DNA from: Halovenus rubra
GTDB taxonomy: Archaea > Halobacteriota > Halobacteria > Halobacteriales > Haloarculaceae
Reading direction: 5' to 3'
Assembly (NCBI RefSeq): GCF_026586665.1
Contig: NZ_JAODIY010000009.1
Coordinates: forward strand, 186,001-250,000
DNA length: 64,000 nt
This document shows positions 35,732 through 43,706 of the stretch, in pieces (positions within the stretch are counted from its first letter, which is position 1; every line of letters starts with the position of its first letter). Position numbers and translations under genes: made by a program. The notes beneath the pieces were generated by a model. It was not told the DNA's origin. It ran no database searches and saw only the letters and a list, made by a program, of their open reading frames with translations.

Positions 35732-36251
35732 GATTCTGTACGTAGAGGTTCTGCGTCGCTAGGTATAAGCTTTCGCGGGGTATTCTGTCGAAGGGTTCTG
35801 AAACCACTCGCAGAATACCCCGACAGAAGGTGAAACACCGCTGCAGAACCCCACGCGAAACGGAATCCCGGGTTGCAGAACCACCCGCGGAACGAAAATA
35901 ACCGCCGCAGAAACCCACGCAGAACCCCCATCTCAGATAGTTGAGGGTTAAAAACACCGCGCGGTATCTAAGACGGCAAGAGGGGCTATAAAGAAACCTA
36001 AGCGCGTGGAACGACATTTGTCAGGGTTCAATATCGCCTCTCACGCCCGGATATGTGTGTTGATGTAGAGGGGGTGGAGGATTTACCTCCCAAGAGTCTG
36101 AGACGTTCCGGTGTCACTACGACGGCACTCATGCGCCGCTAGGCTTCGAAGTGTAATGCAACCCGCGGTCAGGATCCGTGTAACCCCCGCTGAAAACCAC
36201 ACGAAGAACCCCACGGCAAGGAGACATTATACCAGAACCAGAAAATAACAT
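35732..36251. promoter_or_regulatory. CAGAANC repeat cluster between divergent genes
   Basis: These 520 bp separate the recombinase-like gene (left) from the winged-helix/nuclease-like gene (right). At least ten copies of CAGAAYC or its complement occur, for example near 35748, 35781, 35794, 35811, 35844, 35876, 35908, 35920, 36204 and 36233. A perfect 12-bp dyad is formed by CGGGGTATTCTG (35776-35787) and CAGAATACCCCG (35811-35822). TATA-like boxes serve both genes (about 35763-35769 and 36224-36232). It looks like an operator or iteron array. Confidence 0.65.
36126..36190 (+). repeat. Left copy of an imperfect direct repeat of about 65 bp
   Basis: CTCATGCGCCGCTAGGCTTC and the following AACCCGCGGTCAGGATCCGTGT recur at 37163-37233 with a few changes. 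The two copies bracket the gene at 36252-37127. Confidence 0.8.
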
Positions 36252-37127
36252 ATGCGCGAGCACCCTCCAGATCCACGCGACCCGCACGACCCGAGACGAC
36301 AATCCAGTAACAACGCGCCTGCCCCGCTCACCCGAGTTGATACCGGCGGGTTCACCAATCGGCACTTAGAGAAATACGGAATCACGAGCGATGAAGCCGT
36401 TTTCCTGAAGGCTGTCGTGAAAGCGATGAACAGTAACTTAGAAGGGTACAACCTCACAGAGTCGATGTCATCCACAATCAAAACACTGTACGACATTGAC
36501 GACGACAAACTCCAAGATCTGGGTTATCTGAAACTCCATACAGGAGTTGCGCGAAGACGCTATTACACCGTCACATCGGAAGGACAGAGAGCGTGCCGGA
36601 TGACGAAGGAGCACGGGTTCGACATCGGCGATCCCGGTGATGACACCCCGCACAGAGTCGGTGTTGAGCTCACCAGGCAGTACTACTTAGCGCGCGACGA
36701 CGTCAGACGAGTGGAAGTCTCACCGCGCGAGGGCGGGAGTAGAACTGACTTAGTAGTAGTTGACACTGACCCGAAACGCATCGCTACAATCGAGGTGGAA
36801 GGAGGGCGCGTCAGCGCTGACCCGGGGGTGCCTGACGACGTGAGCAGCGGGATTAACGACTATTCGAGCCTGCGACACGATTACCGCGTTCTGGCGGATG
36901 CTGATGGGGAGTCTGTGTGGGTCGTTCGGAATCACGAAGTGGCTGCGAATATGCTCAGGGCGTTGACTGCTGGCGAGACGATTCCCGTGAACCTCGATCG
37001 GGAGACTATCAGAGGGATTGAGAGCGGGAGGGTGAAGATTGGTGAGTTCAACGACGAACTCGATGCGTTCGATGCACCAGGGATTGATAGGGTGCTGACG
37101 TTCCAGCAGCTCCGGAACCGACTCTGA
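36252..37127 (+). CDS. Winged-helix protein with PD-(D/E)xK-like half, unknown
   Basis: This 291-residue protein has a proline-rich, disordered start (about 1-30). A winged helix follows (FTNRHLEKYGITSDEAVFLKAVVKAMNSN ... LQDLGYLKLHTGVARRRYYTVTSEGQRA). The C-terminal half (RQYYLARDDVRRVEVSPREGGSRTDLVVVDTDPKRIATIEVEGGRVSA) has the D...E-x-G layout of a degenerate restriction-nuclease fold. It lies between two long direct repeats and next to the CAGAA cluster, so a replication-initiation or partner role is conceivable. No family recognised. A TATA box about 25 bp upstream supports the ATG at 36252. Confidence 0.78.
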   Translation: MREHPPDPRDPHDPRRQSSNNAPAPLTRVDTGGFTNRHLEKYGITSDEAVFLKAVVKAMNSNLEGYNLTESMSSTIKTLYDIDDDKLQDLGYLKLHTGVARRRYYTVTSEGQRACRMTKEHGFDIGDPGDDTPHRVGVELTRQYYLARDDVRRVEVSPREGGSRTDLVVVDTDPKRIATIEVEGGRVSADPGVPDDVSSGINDYSSLRHDYRVLADADGESVWVVRNHEVAANMLRALTAGETIPVNLDRETIRGIESGRVKIGEFNDELDAFDAPGIDRVLTFQQLRNRL

Positions 37128-37162
37128 TTTTCGCGGGAGAAGTTGTTTCCGACGTTTGACGC

Positions 37163-37233
37163 TCATGCGCCGCTGGGCTTCGAAGAGTGTCACGCGAACC
37201 CGCGGTCACGATCAGTGTCACGCAACCCGCCCG
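37163..37233 (+). repeat. Right copy of the imperfect direct repeat
   Basis: CTCATGCGCCGCTGGGCTTC followed by AACCCGCGGTCACGATCAGTGT matches 36126-36190. It begins about 35 bp after the end of the bracketed gene. Confidence 0.8.
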
Positions 37234-37503
37234 GGGTGCAGGGACGACGACGACAGTCACGATCGACACGAACCTGTCAACGCTCACACGCCGCCAGTGC
37301 TCACCCCACAACAACCGCTCACACGCCGCGTAACACTATCCCAGTCAAAGAGACACTAATCCCCGAACAACTCGAAACACCTCGCTGGCGCGTACGCACG
37401 CGACAGCAAGAAGGACACGACCATCGATCCAGACGCAACGTCGAGGGGAACACAATTGAGCGCGGCACCCGCCGCGCCCTCACCATCGATTCCCACCTAA
37501 CAC

Positions 37504-37785
37504 GGGTTTTACAGCAGTTGACATCGTGGGTGTAAACCGAAAACCGCAACACTGCGACGGGGCCAACCCCGGTTTTACGCAATTGACGCAGTTTACGGAA
37601 TCTCTCTAGGGGTTGTGAACACTAACAGGGACAGGGGCAGTCGAGACAGCGGACACATCACCTTGAGAGATACTGTAAAATCTGTAAAATGCGTAAAACC
37701 GAAGCCGATCTCTCCTTCTCAAAGCCTCTACCACCAGTTATCGTTTTACACCGCGATGTAAAACCGGTGTAAATTGGTGTAAACT
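37504..37785. repeat. GTAAAACCG iteron array
   Basis: Copies occur in both orientations: GGGTTTTACAGCAGTTGACA (37504), GGTGTAAACCG (about 37530), CGGTTTTACGCAATTGACGC (37570) and CAGTTTACGG (about 37588). A tandem set CTGTAAAA-TCTGTAAAA-TGCGTAAAACCG lies at 37673-37701, followed by CGTTTTACACCGCG (about 37742) and ATGTAAAACCGGTGTAAATTGGTGTAAAC. Such arrays are typical of plasmid and viral origins. Confidence 0.65.
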
Positions 37786-37899
37786 ACCAGTGGAGGTGTA
37801 ATCCTCGCTTCTGTCGAAGAGGCGTCCAACTCTTCGGGGCTTTAAGGGGAACAGCAGGCTGTAATTCTGTGCCAGCAATCGGTGCAGTCTCAATCAGAC

Positions 37900-38175
37900 T
37901 CAGCGAACATGGTTCCAGAACGCATCTCGATCATCGTTGTACAGATCGAGGTTCGCAGCTGCGCGTTTGCCACACTCGGTGAGTTCGTAGATTCCGCGCC
38001 CGGGTCGTTGTGCGAGTCCGTTGTCGCGGAGGTGTTTGAGGCGATCTTGGACGTATTGTTTCGAGTCTGTGGACTGTGCTTGGTCGAAGAGCATGCTCGG
38101 TGTTTGGCGACTCTCCTTGTTGAGGAGGGTGAGGAGTTCGCGGTCGGTGTCAAGCAGCGATGGGTGCTGGGCCAT
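37900..38175 (-). CDS. PhiH1-repressor-like winged-helix regulator
   Basis: This 91-residue protein (MAQHPSLLDTDRELLTLLNKESRQTP ... QYVQDRLKHLRDNGLAQRPGRGIYELTECGKRAAANLDLY) has the one-domain winged helix of the halovirus PhiH1 repressor group; QYVQDRLKHLRDNGL is the recognition helix. A TATA-like GTATAAGTG at about 38205-38212 lies some 30 bp upstream, fitting a leaderless ATG at 38175 or 38178. It diverges from the replication operon and probably represses it or itself. Confidence 0.88.
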   Translation of the reverse strand: MAQHPSLLDTDRELLTLLNKESRQTPSMLFDQAQSTDSKQYVQDRLKHLRDNGLAQRPGRGIYELTECGKRAAANLDLYNDDRDAFWNHVR

Positions 38176-38261
38176 CATTTCTATTTATATACTTGCACCC
38201 CAAGCACTTATACTCCCGGGGTTGTTACTATTGGGTAGACGCAGTGGACACGCGGCCTGGA

Positions 38262-38320
38262 CGATTACCTAACCAGTAATCGGATGAAAGGACGGGCGGG
38301 AGGGAACCACCCTCCCGCCC
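38262..38320. repeat. Two strong inverted repeats in the divergent promoter region
   Basis: CGATTAC-CTAACCA-GTAATCG occupies 38262-38282, and GGGCGGGAGGG-AACCA-CCCTCCCGCCC occupies 38294-38320 (11-bp perfect stem). They lie between the PhiH1-repressor-like gene and the replication operon. No T-run follows the second stem. Confidence 0.75.
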
Positions 38321-38405
38321 TGGTACCGCGGGTTCACCTGACGATGATGTGCGGATGCGAGTCGGATCGACTCTCCAAATCAATCGATGCAGTCCGCGAG
38401 TACCA

Positions 38406-38669
38406 ATGCAACATACGCAACGAAAGCTTAAAAATCGTCCTACATCGGACGTACGAGACGACGCAAAGCCCGTCGTTATCCACCTTGTTAACGACGACAC
38501 TATCCACGCAGCAGACCACGAGACCCGCAACGGGTGGGTCATCGTTTACCGGTTCACGACGACCGGGATCGACAAGAAGGTCCCGCGAGAGTCAGTCCTG
38601 TTCATCGACCGGGTCAACGACGACGGCGACGACGAACCGAGCCGGAACGGGGGTGAAGACAGTTGGTAG
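38406..38669 (+). CDS. Small beta-barrel-like protein upstream of the primase-helicase
   Basis: This 87-residue protein (MQHTQRKLKNRPTSDVRDDAKPVVIHLVNDDTIHAADHETRNGWVIVYRF ... ESVLFIDRVNDD) has a core of alternating strands that could form an SH3- or Sm-like barrel, and an acidic tail. It overlaps the start of the primase-helicase by 7 bases, so the two are translationally linked. An accessory role in replication is inferred from that position only. The ATG at 38406 is the most likely start; an in-frame ATG 19 codons upstream also exists. Confidence 0.72.
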   Translation: MQHTQRKLKNRPTSDVRDDAKPVVIHLVNDDTIHAADHETRNGWVIVYRFTTTGIDKKVPRESVLFIDRVNDDGDDEPSRNGGEDSW

Positions 38670-41600
38670 ACGACGACCAACAGGACACCGGTGACGACGG
38701 TGTTGTTAACGTGCACGCGGAGAACATCCCACAGATCCTGAAAGACCACGACCACTGGTTACTGTGGGACTCATCGAACGACACGCCACGCCGCCCGCAC
38801 TGGAAGGGAGACTTCAGTATCTCCTACAACGACCCGGATGCGTGGCACACGTTCGAGGAAGCCATTGAAGCAGCGGAGTCGAATCCCAGCTGGGGAGTCG
38901 GGTTCGTGACCACGGACACCCCGGTGTCAGTTATCGATCTTGACGGCTGCCGGCGGACTGACGGCGAGTTCTTCGCGGAGAACTTCCGCTGGGAATGGTG
39001 GGTTCCGGGATCGTTCGACAAGGAGATTGCGGAGTACTACAAGGAACTCAGTCCATCCAAGACCGGGGTGCACCTCCCAACGATCGGGTTCGACGTGCCG
39101 GAGTGGTGGACAGACAAGTCGTTCGAAGACGAAGACCATGAAGGCGTTGACGTGTTGGATAACAAGTTCTGTACGGTGACAGGGGCGTGCGACGGTGACC
39201 TCCCGGTCGTTGACGTGTCCGACGGCGACGACCAGTGGCTGCGGACCGCCCTCGCAGACTTACACGAGACGATTACGGGCGAGAACCCGCGGACCGGTCC
39301 CGAAGGTCCGTCGGACGGCGAGTACACGCCTGGTGACGAGTGGCTGCAGCCTGCAGACGTTCAGGGAGCGCTCAGTCACATAAATTCAGACGTCGGGTAC
39401 CCGGAGTGGCGGAATATTGGGTTCGCTGTTGCGGAGTACTTCCGGCGCGTGGACGACAACCTGGAGGACGACGGGTTCGACGTCGCGTTGGAGACGTTCG
39501 AAGATTGGTCGCAGACCGGTGAAAAGTGGGATCGGGAGGCTGAGCAGAACGCGTTCAACATCATCAAATCCGGGTTCGAATCTGACGCCGAGAACGATTC
39601 GCACGTCACGATCGGGACGCTCCTCCACGTAGCGGACCGGAACGGCTGGGAGATGCCCGACAAGGACGCGCGGTTGGCAGAGCAGTGCGTGGACGACTTC
39701 ACTGATCGTTTCCTCCCGGTCGCTACCCGTGATCCCGAGGAGGACGAAACGCCGACCGAAGAGGAAGTGAACGCGCTGACCGATGCGATCGCGGACTTAG
39801 ACGAGGAGACGTACGAGGACCGCGTTGAGGAAATTGTCAAGCGTGTCGGTCGTAGCCGTGAACGCGTGGACGGTCACCGTGAACTCGCAACGGAATACGA
39901 CTACGGCGACCTTGTCAATGAGGACGGCCAGTTGATGCGTGTGACGTGTACGACGTTCGGGTGGACGTTCACGAAGCCAGTGTTGTCGTTCGAGTTCGAC
40001 GTGGACTCGATCCTTGACCTGCCTGATCAGCAGGGTCGTTCGAGCATCGTGAAGATTAACCCGCCAGCTGAGTCCGAACCGGAGTTCGAGTTGGACGTTC
40101 CCCCGAAGGTGTTCAACGACGTCCGCCGGTTCAAAGACGAGATCCTGTCGCGCGTGTACTCAACGACGATTGAGGACGACCGGTCGCACAGCGAGGTGCT
40201 GGACTCCATTCGGCACTGGATTGCCGAGCAGGACGTCCCAACACGGTCAGCGCAGTACGAGATGGGCCTCAACGACGACGGAACCGAGTTCGTAACGCCC
40301 GCCGGGTCAATCACCCCGGGAGGGTGGACTGACGACCCGGACGCGGTACACATCGAGCGCGGGAGCAAGTCGAACGCGACCGTACGATCGTTCGAAGCGG
40401 ACCCGGGTGAACACGACGACATCGACACGGACGCTGTCGCGGAGATGATCGAGCTCATCGCCCAGTCCCGGCTCCAGAATCGCCTCACACCGATCCTTGG
40501 GTGGTTCTACGCCGCCCCACACCGCCAGCGAATCTTCGACGTCAGCGCGACGTTCAACCCGCTCGCAGTCGTCGGTCGCAGCGGTGCCGGAAAGACGGCG
40601 ACGTTGGCAACCCTCAATCAAATGTGGGGGATGGGAACAGAACCACAGTCGGTTGATTCGACGAAACACGCAGTTCTCACCGGATTCGCCGCCTCACGTG
40701 GGGTGCCAGTGTGGTTCGACGAATACCGCCCGGAGAAGAGCGCAGACTACGCCATCGACCGGTTCCACGGATACTACAAGAAGGCCGCGACGGGTGGCGT
40801 CGTTCCGAAGGGGAACCATTCGATGGGGACTGACGACTGGCACCTCCGCTCGCCCGTTGTCGTGTCTGGGGAGTCGGAAATCCGGTCGAACGCCGAACGT
40901 CGGCGAACTGTCAACGTCACAGTCACGGACACGCCGACCGAAGACGCCGAGATGCAGCGGGCGTTCAAGTCCCTCGTTGGTGACGTGACGAAGGATGATG
41001 ACGGGACTCTGCAGTTCCCGGACCGTGACGACTTGTACGATCTACAGAAGCACGCTGTTGCGTACTACAGTTGGGTTGCAGACATAGGCGAGGACGAGTT
41101 CCGCGAGGCGTGGTTCGATGCCCGCAAGCGCGTGGCGGAGTTCCTCGATAAGCACGAGGACTTAGACCCCGGTGACACGGAGATCCAGGCGCTGCAGACT
41201 GTCGTGTTCGGACACGAGCAGATGATCGCGTTCGCCAACGCGATGGGCGCAGACCTGTCGGTCCTTCCCGGTGAGGACGCGCTTGAGGATGCGCTCGCGC
41301 ACGTCGCTGACATTGAAGGTGACGGTCGGCAGCCGCACGAGCACGAGTTCTTCTCGCTCGCGTCGCGCGCCGCTGCAGCAGGCTACCTGGAGGAAGACAC
41401 GGATTACCGTGTTGTTCACCAGGGTGAGCCGAACGAGGAACTCCGGGTGAACATCACCCGAGCGTTCGACAAGGTCAGCAAGTTCGCCCGTGACCACGAC
41501 TTGAACGTGGACTTGCTGCAGTCCGCGCAGGACTACAAGACGCGGTTCCGTGACATGGAGGATGATGATACATGGGTCGTGACGACGTCGCAGAACACGC

Positions 41601-42406
41601 CACCCATCAGTCGCTGCACGGGCATCGACATGGGGCGCGCGGTAGAGGACATCGCTGGGTTCGCGCGGGGGTCCTTCGTTGGTGTTGGTGACGTGGACGA
41701 TGACGGTGAATCTGTTAACGATGACAGCGACAGTGACGGTGATGGGCCGACCCCGCTCGGTGCGATCGGGCAGGTAGACCACAACTACACGTCGGTCACG
41801 GTCAAAGTCGTTGACTGGGAAGATACCCCTGTTGAAGTGTCTGAAGCGGGCGGCCCGGTCACAGCGGGCTCAGTCGTTGATTCGCTCGGTCGGTGTGACG
41901 TCGTCAGGTTCGACGGGGGCCCGGACGCGGAGCCGAGCGGGTACAAACATATGGAACCCGGTGAGACGGTCCGCATTGAGAATGTGAAGGTTGACGAGTA
42001 CGACGGCGCGACGCAGCTGGTGCTCGATGCTGGGACAACCATCACTCCGATCCAGCAGGGTGTTGGATGGACTGAAGGTGAGGAACCTGCCGACGGACAG
42101 GCGACGATAGATGATGCGTCAGAAGGTGGTGAGGGCGCGCGTGGGCGCGCTCGCGCTGACGGTGGTGCCAATGAGAGTGATGGCCTGTCCATCGATACAG
42201 ACGTGCAGCGTGACCGCATAATGGGCCTCAAGGACATCATCGAGACGGTCGAAGACGAGCATGATGCCGGCGCGCCGATCGCGGAAGTCCGCGAGCAGGC
42301 TGTTGAAGCAGGGTTGGGCGAGGACAAGTTCGGCCACGAACTGTTGAAGTTGAAGAAGCAAGGCAAGGTCTACGAGCCGTCAGAAGACCGGTTGCGGGCG
42401 GTCTAA
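38663..42406 (+). CDS. Primase-polymerase/helicase fusion with MCM-type C-terminal winged helix
   Basis: This 1247-residue replication protein begins with a prim-pol-like domain (HWLLWDSSNDTPRRP ... GVGFVTTDTPVSVIDLDGC, with the D-x-D-like pair, and later LSPSKTGVHLPTIGF, about 20-180). A PriCT-like segment follows (WRNIGFAVAEYFRRVDDN ... GEKWDREAEQNAFNIIKSG, about 245-300). Then comes a P-loop helicase with Walker A GRSGAGKTA (about 636-644) and Walker B VPVWFDEYRP (about 683-692). An OB-like domain lies at about 1035-1130. The last 70 residues (RIMGLKDIIETVEDEHDAGAPIAEV ... KQGKVYEPSEDRL) strongly resemble the C-terminal winged helix of archaeal MCM. The TTG start at 38663 is supported by GGGGGTGA six bases upstream. 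Confidence 0.85.
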   Translation: MVDDDQQDTGDDGVVNVHAENIPQILKDHDHWLLWDSSNDTPRRPHWKGDFSISYNDPDAWHTFEEAIEAAESNPSWGVGFVTTDTPVSVIDLDGCRRTDGEFFAENFRWEWWVPGSFDKEIAEYYKELSPSKTGVHLPTIGFDVPEWWTDKSFEDEDHEGVDVLDNKFCTVTGACDGDLPVVDVSDGDDQWLRTALADLHETITGENPRTGPEGPSDGEYTPGDEWLQPADVQGALSHINSDVGYPEWRNIGFAVAEYFRRVDDNLEDDGFDVALETFEDWSQTGEKWDREAEQNAFNIIKSGFESDAENDSHVTIGTLLHVADRNGWEMPDKDARLAEQCVDDFTDRFLPVATRDPEEDETPTEEEVNALTDAIADLDEETYEDRVEEIVKRVGRSRERVDGHRELATEYDYGDLVNEDGQLMRVTCTTFGWTFTKPVLSFEFDVDSILDLPDQQGRSSIVKINPPAESEPEFELDVPPKVFNDVRRFKDEILSRVYSTTIEDDRSHSEVLDSIRHWIAEQDVPTRSAQYEMGLNDDGTEFVTPAGSITPGGWTDDPDAVHIERGSKSNATVRSFEADPGEHDDIDTDAVAEMIELIAQSRLQNRLTPILGWFYAAPHRQRIFDVSATFNPLAVVGRSGAGKTATLATLNQMWGMGTEPQSVDSTKHAVLTGFAASRGVPVWFDEYRPEKSADYAIDRFHGYYKKAATGGVVPKGNHSMGTDDWHLRSPVVVSGESEIRSNAERRRTVNVTVTDTPTEDAEMQRAFKSLVGDVTKDDDGTLQFPDRDDLYDLQKHAVAYYSWVADIGEDEFREAWFDARKRVAEFLDKHEDLDPGDTEIQALQTVVFGHEQMIAFANAMGADLSVLPGEDALEDALAHVADIEGDGRQPHEHEFFSLASRAAAAGYLEEDTDYRVVHQGEPNEELRVNITRAFDKVSKFARDHDLNVDLLQSAQDYKTRFRDMEDDDTWVVTTSQNTPPISRCTGIDMGRAVEDIAGFARGSFVGVGDVDDDGESVNDDSDSDGDGPTPLGAIGQVDHNYTSVTVKVVDWEDTPVEVSEAGGPVTAGSVVDSLGRCDVVRFDGGPDAEPSGYKHMEPGETVRIENVKVDEYDGATQLVLDAGTTITPIQQGVGWTEGEEPADGQATIDDASEGGEGARGRARADGGANESDGLSIDTDVQRDRIMGLKDIIETVEDEHDAGAPIAEVREQAVEAGLGEDKFGHELLKLKKQGKVYEPSEDRLRAV

Positions 42407-42420
42407 ACGGGTGAACTGAG

Positions 42421-43029
42421 TTGTCAACAACATTGAACGAGACATGGCAGTCGAACCGCGCCAGTGACCTCTCACGGTCAGAGGCTGCGCTCATCTCCGC
42501 GCACTGGAGCGAGGTGACAGCGCACCTCGTTCCCCCTGGAATCGCGTGGCAGTGGGGTGAATGCGCGATCTCACACAAGGTTAAGTGTAACTGGGAGGAC
42601 GATAGACTCATCCGGCGCGCGCCGGACGGCAGGCGGTGGGTGACGACGGAGGCGCTGTGGTGTCACGTCATCGATCGCGCCGCGGACGACGAAGTCGTCG
42701 GCGTGGACGCGCGCGGACAGCAAGTCCTCGATGCACCGTCACAGTCGGAGAGTTCGCGTGTCCTCGCTCCCAAGAACCGGTCACTGGGACGGGCAGTGCA
42801 GGCGACGCTCACGGGTGACACTACCGATCCCCCCGCAGGGTTGGACTGGGATGGGGTCCGCGAAAACCAAATGAAAGACCCGACGCGGAAGTCTGACCGA
42901 GAGTTGGCTGCAGAACACCCGGCGCAGTCGCGGTTGCAGACGTTCGCTCACTACGCCCGTGACGCGTGGGACGTGAACGTTCCGTGGTTCCGCGACCCGG
43001 TCCGCGTTCCGACCGGGAACGTGTACTAA
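42421..43029 (+). CDS. Hypothetical protein of the replication operon
   Basis: This 202-residue protein starts with a TTG preceded by GGTGA at about 42411-42415. It contains WSEVTAHLVPPGIAWQWGECAISHKVKCNWEDDRLIRRAPDGRRWVTTEALWCHVIDRA, which reads like a compact alpha-beta or winged domain. The C-terminal half includes LDWDGVRENQMKDPTRKSDRELAAEHP. No catalytic motif is evident. It follows the primase-helicase by 14 bp and is probably co-transcribed. Unknown function. Confidence 0.75.
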   Translation: MSTTLNETWQSNRASDLSRSEAALISAHWSEVTAHLVPPGIAWQWGECAISHKVKCNWEDDRLIRRAPDGRRWVTTEALWCHVIDRAADDEVVGVDARGQQVLDAPSQSESSRVLAPKNRSLGRAVQATLTGDTTDPPAGLDWDGVRENQMKDPTRKSDRELAAEHPAQSRLQTFAHYARDAWDVNVPWFRDPVRVPTGNVY

Positions 43030-43536
43030 CCCCGTTACACTCCCTCTGACCGCGCCGGTTCTTCTGCAAAGGTCGGCGATTTAGGTGTTACGGGGCCTGA
43101 AAGTCGTTTTTCCGTTTTTCACACTTTCTTCAGTACTGCTTTACAGTGCCTTCACGGCCGTGTTTCACCCCCGTAACACTCCGAATCACTGCAAAAGCAG
43201 TCCTTGCAAAGAGTTTCACAGTCGGGATTCCGGTCGTGGTGGGCCGGGGCTCATTCGGACCGCCGGCGGTACGGCGGTCCATACGTCTGGACGGACAAAC
43301 AGACGCACACCCGTCCGTACACGAAAACGGACGTAAGTACGTACACGAGCCCGTACACTGCGGTGTACACGACTACGAACACAGACACTCAATGACGGAC
43401 GTGTCTACGTACAGGCGGGACGATGGGTGTGCTACCACCCGTACACGTTTTCACCGCCACGTATGCCGGTTTTTCATTTGGTATCCGCGCGGAACGGTGT
43501 TACCTCTCTTATCGGTGTAATCCCCTACCTGAGAGT
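43030..43536. other. Intergenic region rich in GTAC-containing inverted repeats
   Basis: These 507 bp have no convincing gene. Dyads seen include CGTCTG...CAGACG (43284-43305), CGTCCGT-acacgaaa-ACGGACG (43312-43333), GTACAC-TGCG-GTGTAC (43353-43368) and GGGTG-tgctac-CACCC (about 43426-43440). GTGTTAC/GTAACAC motifs occur at 43086, 43173 and 43497. It may be a second origin, an operator array or structured RNA. Confidence 0.55.
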
Positions 43537-43689
43537 ATGCAACCAGGGTTCATCGGGGGAATCCCCGGGGGAATGGAGGTAGGAGTGGTGTTGATTCTTA
43601 CAGTGTTACTGTTCGGTGCAGATCGGATTCCGCGGCTCGCACAGTCAGTCGGGGAGTCAATGGGCGCGACGGGAACGGGAGACGATTGA
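43537..43689 (+). CDS. TatA/Hcf106-like small membrane protein
   Basis: This 50-residue protein reads MQPGFIGGIPGGMEVGVVLI, then LTVLLFGADRIPRLAQSVGE. It has the one-helix plus FGxxxIPxLAxxxGxxxG amphipathic-helix signature of TatA, the pore-forming component of the twin-arginine translocase. The C-terminal acidic tail is very short (GATGTGDD). It is preceded by a leader (GTGTTACCTCTC at 43497) that recurs at 44076. Presence on a mobile element is unusual; it could also be a phage-type membrane peptide that mimics TatA. Confidence 0.78.
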   Translation: MQPGFIGGIPGGMEVGVVLILTVLLFGADRIPRLAQSVGESMGATGTGDD

Positions 43690-43706
43690 GGATGAACTGC
43701 AGGACG

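Larger units (their letters stand above)
37128..37899. other. Repeat-rich intergenic region, candidate replication origin
   Basis: These 770 bp have no convincing gene. They hold the right copy of the long direct repeat (37163-37233) and an iteron-like array from 37504 to 37785 built on GTAAAACCG/CGGTTTTAC. A dyad CGAAGAG-gcgtccaa-CTCTTCG lies at about 37816-37837. The AT content rises in the iteron part. The primase-helicase is encoded 800 bp downstream. Confidence 0.6.

Noticed and set aside
37500-37800. The repeated GTAAAACCG units as a CRISPR array.
   Set aside because: Repeats are short, in both orientations and unevenly spaced, without uniform spacers or cas genes.
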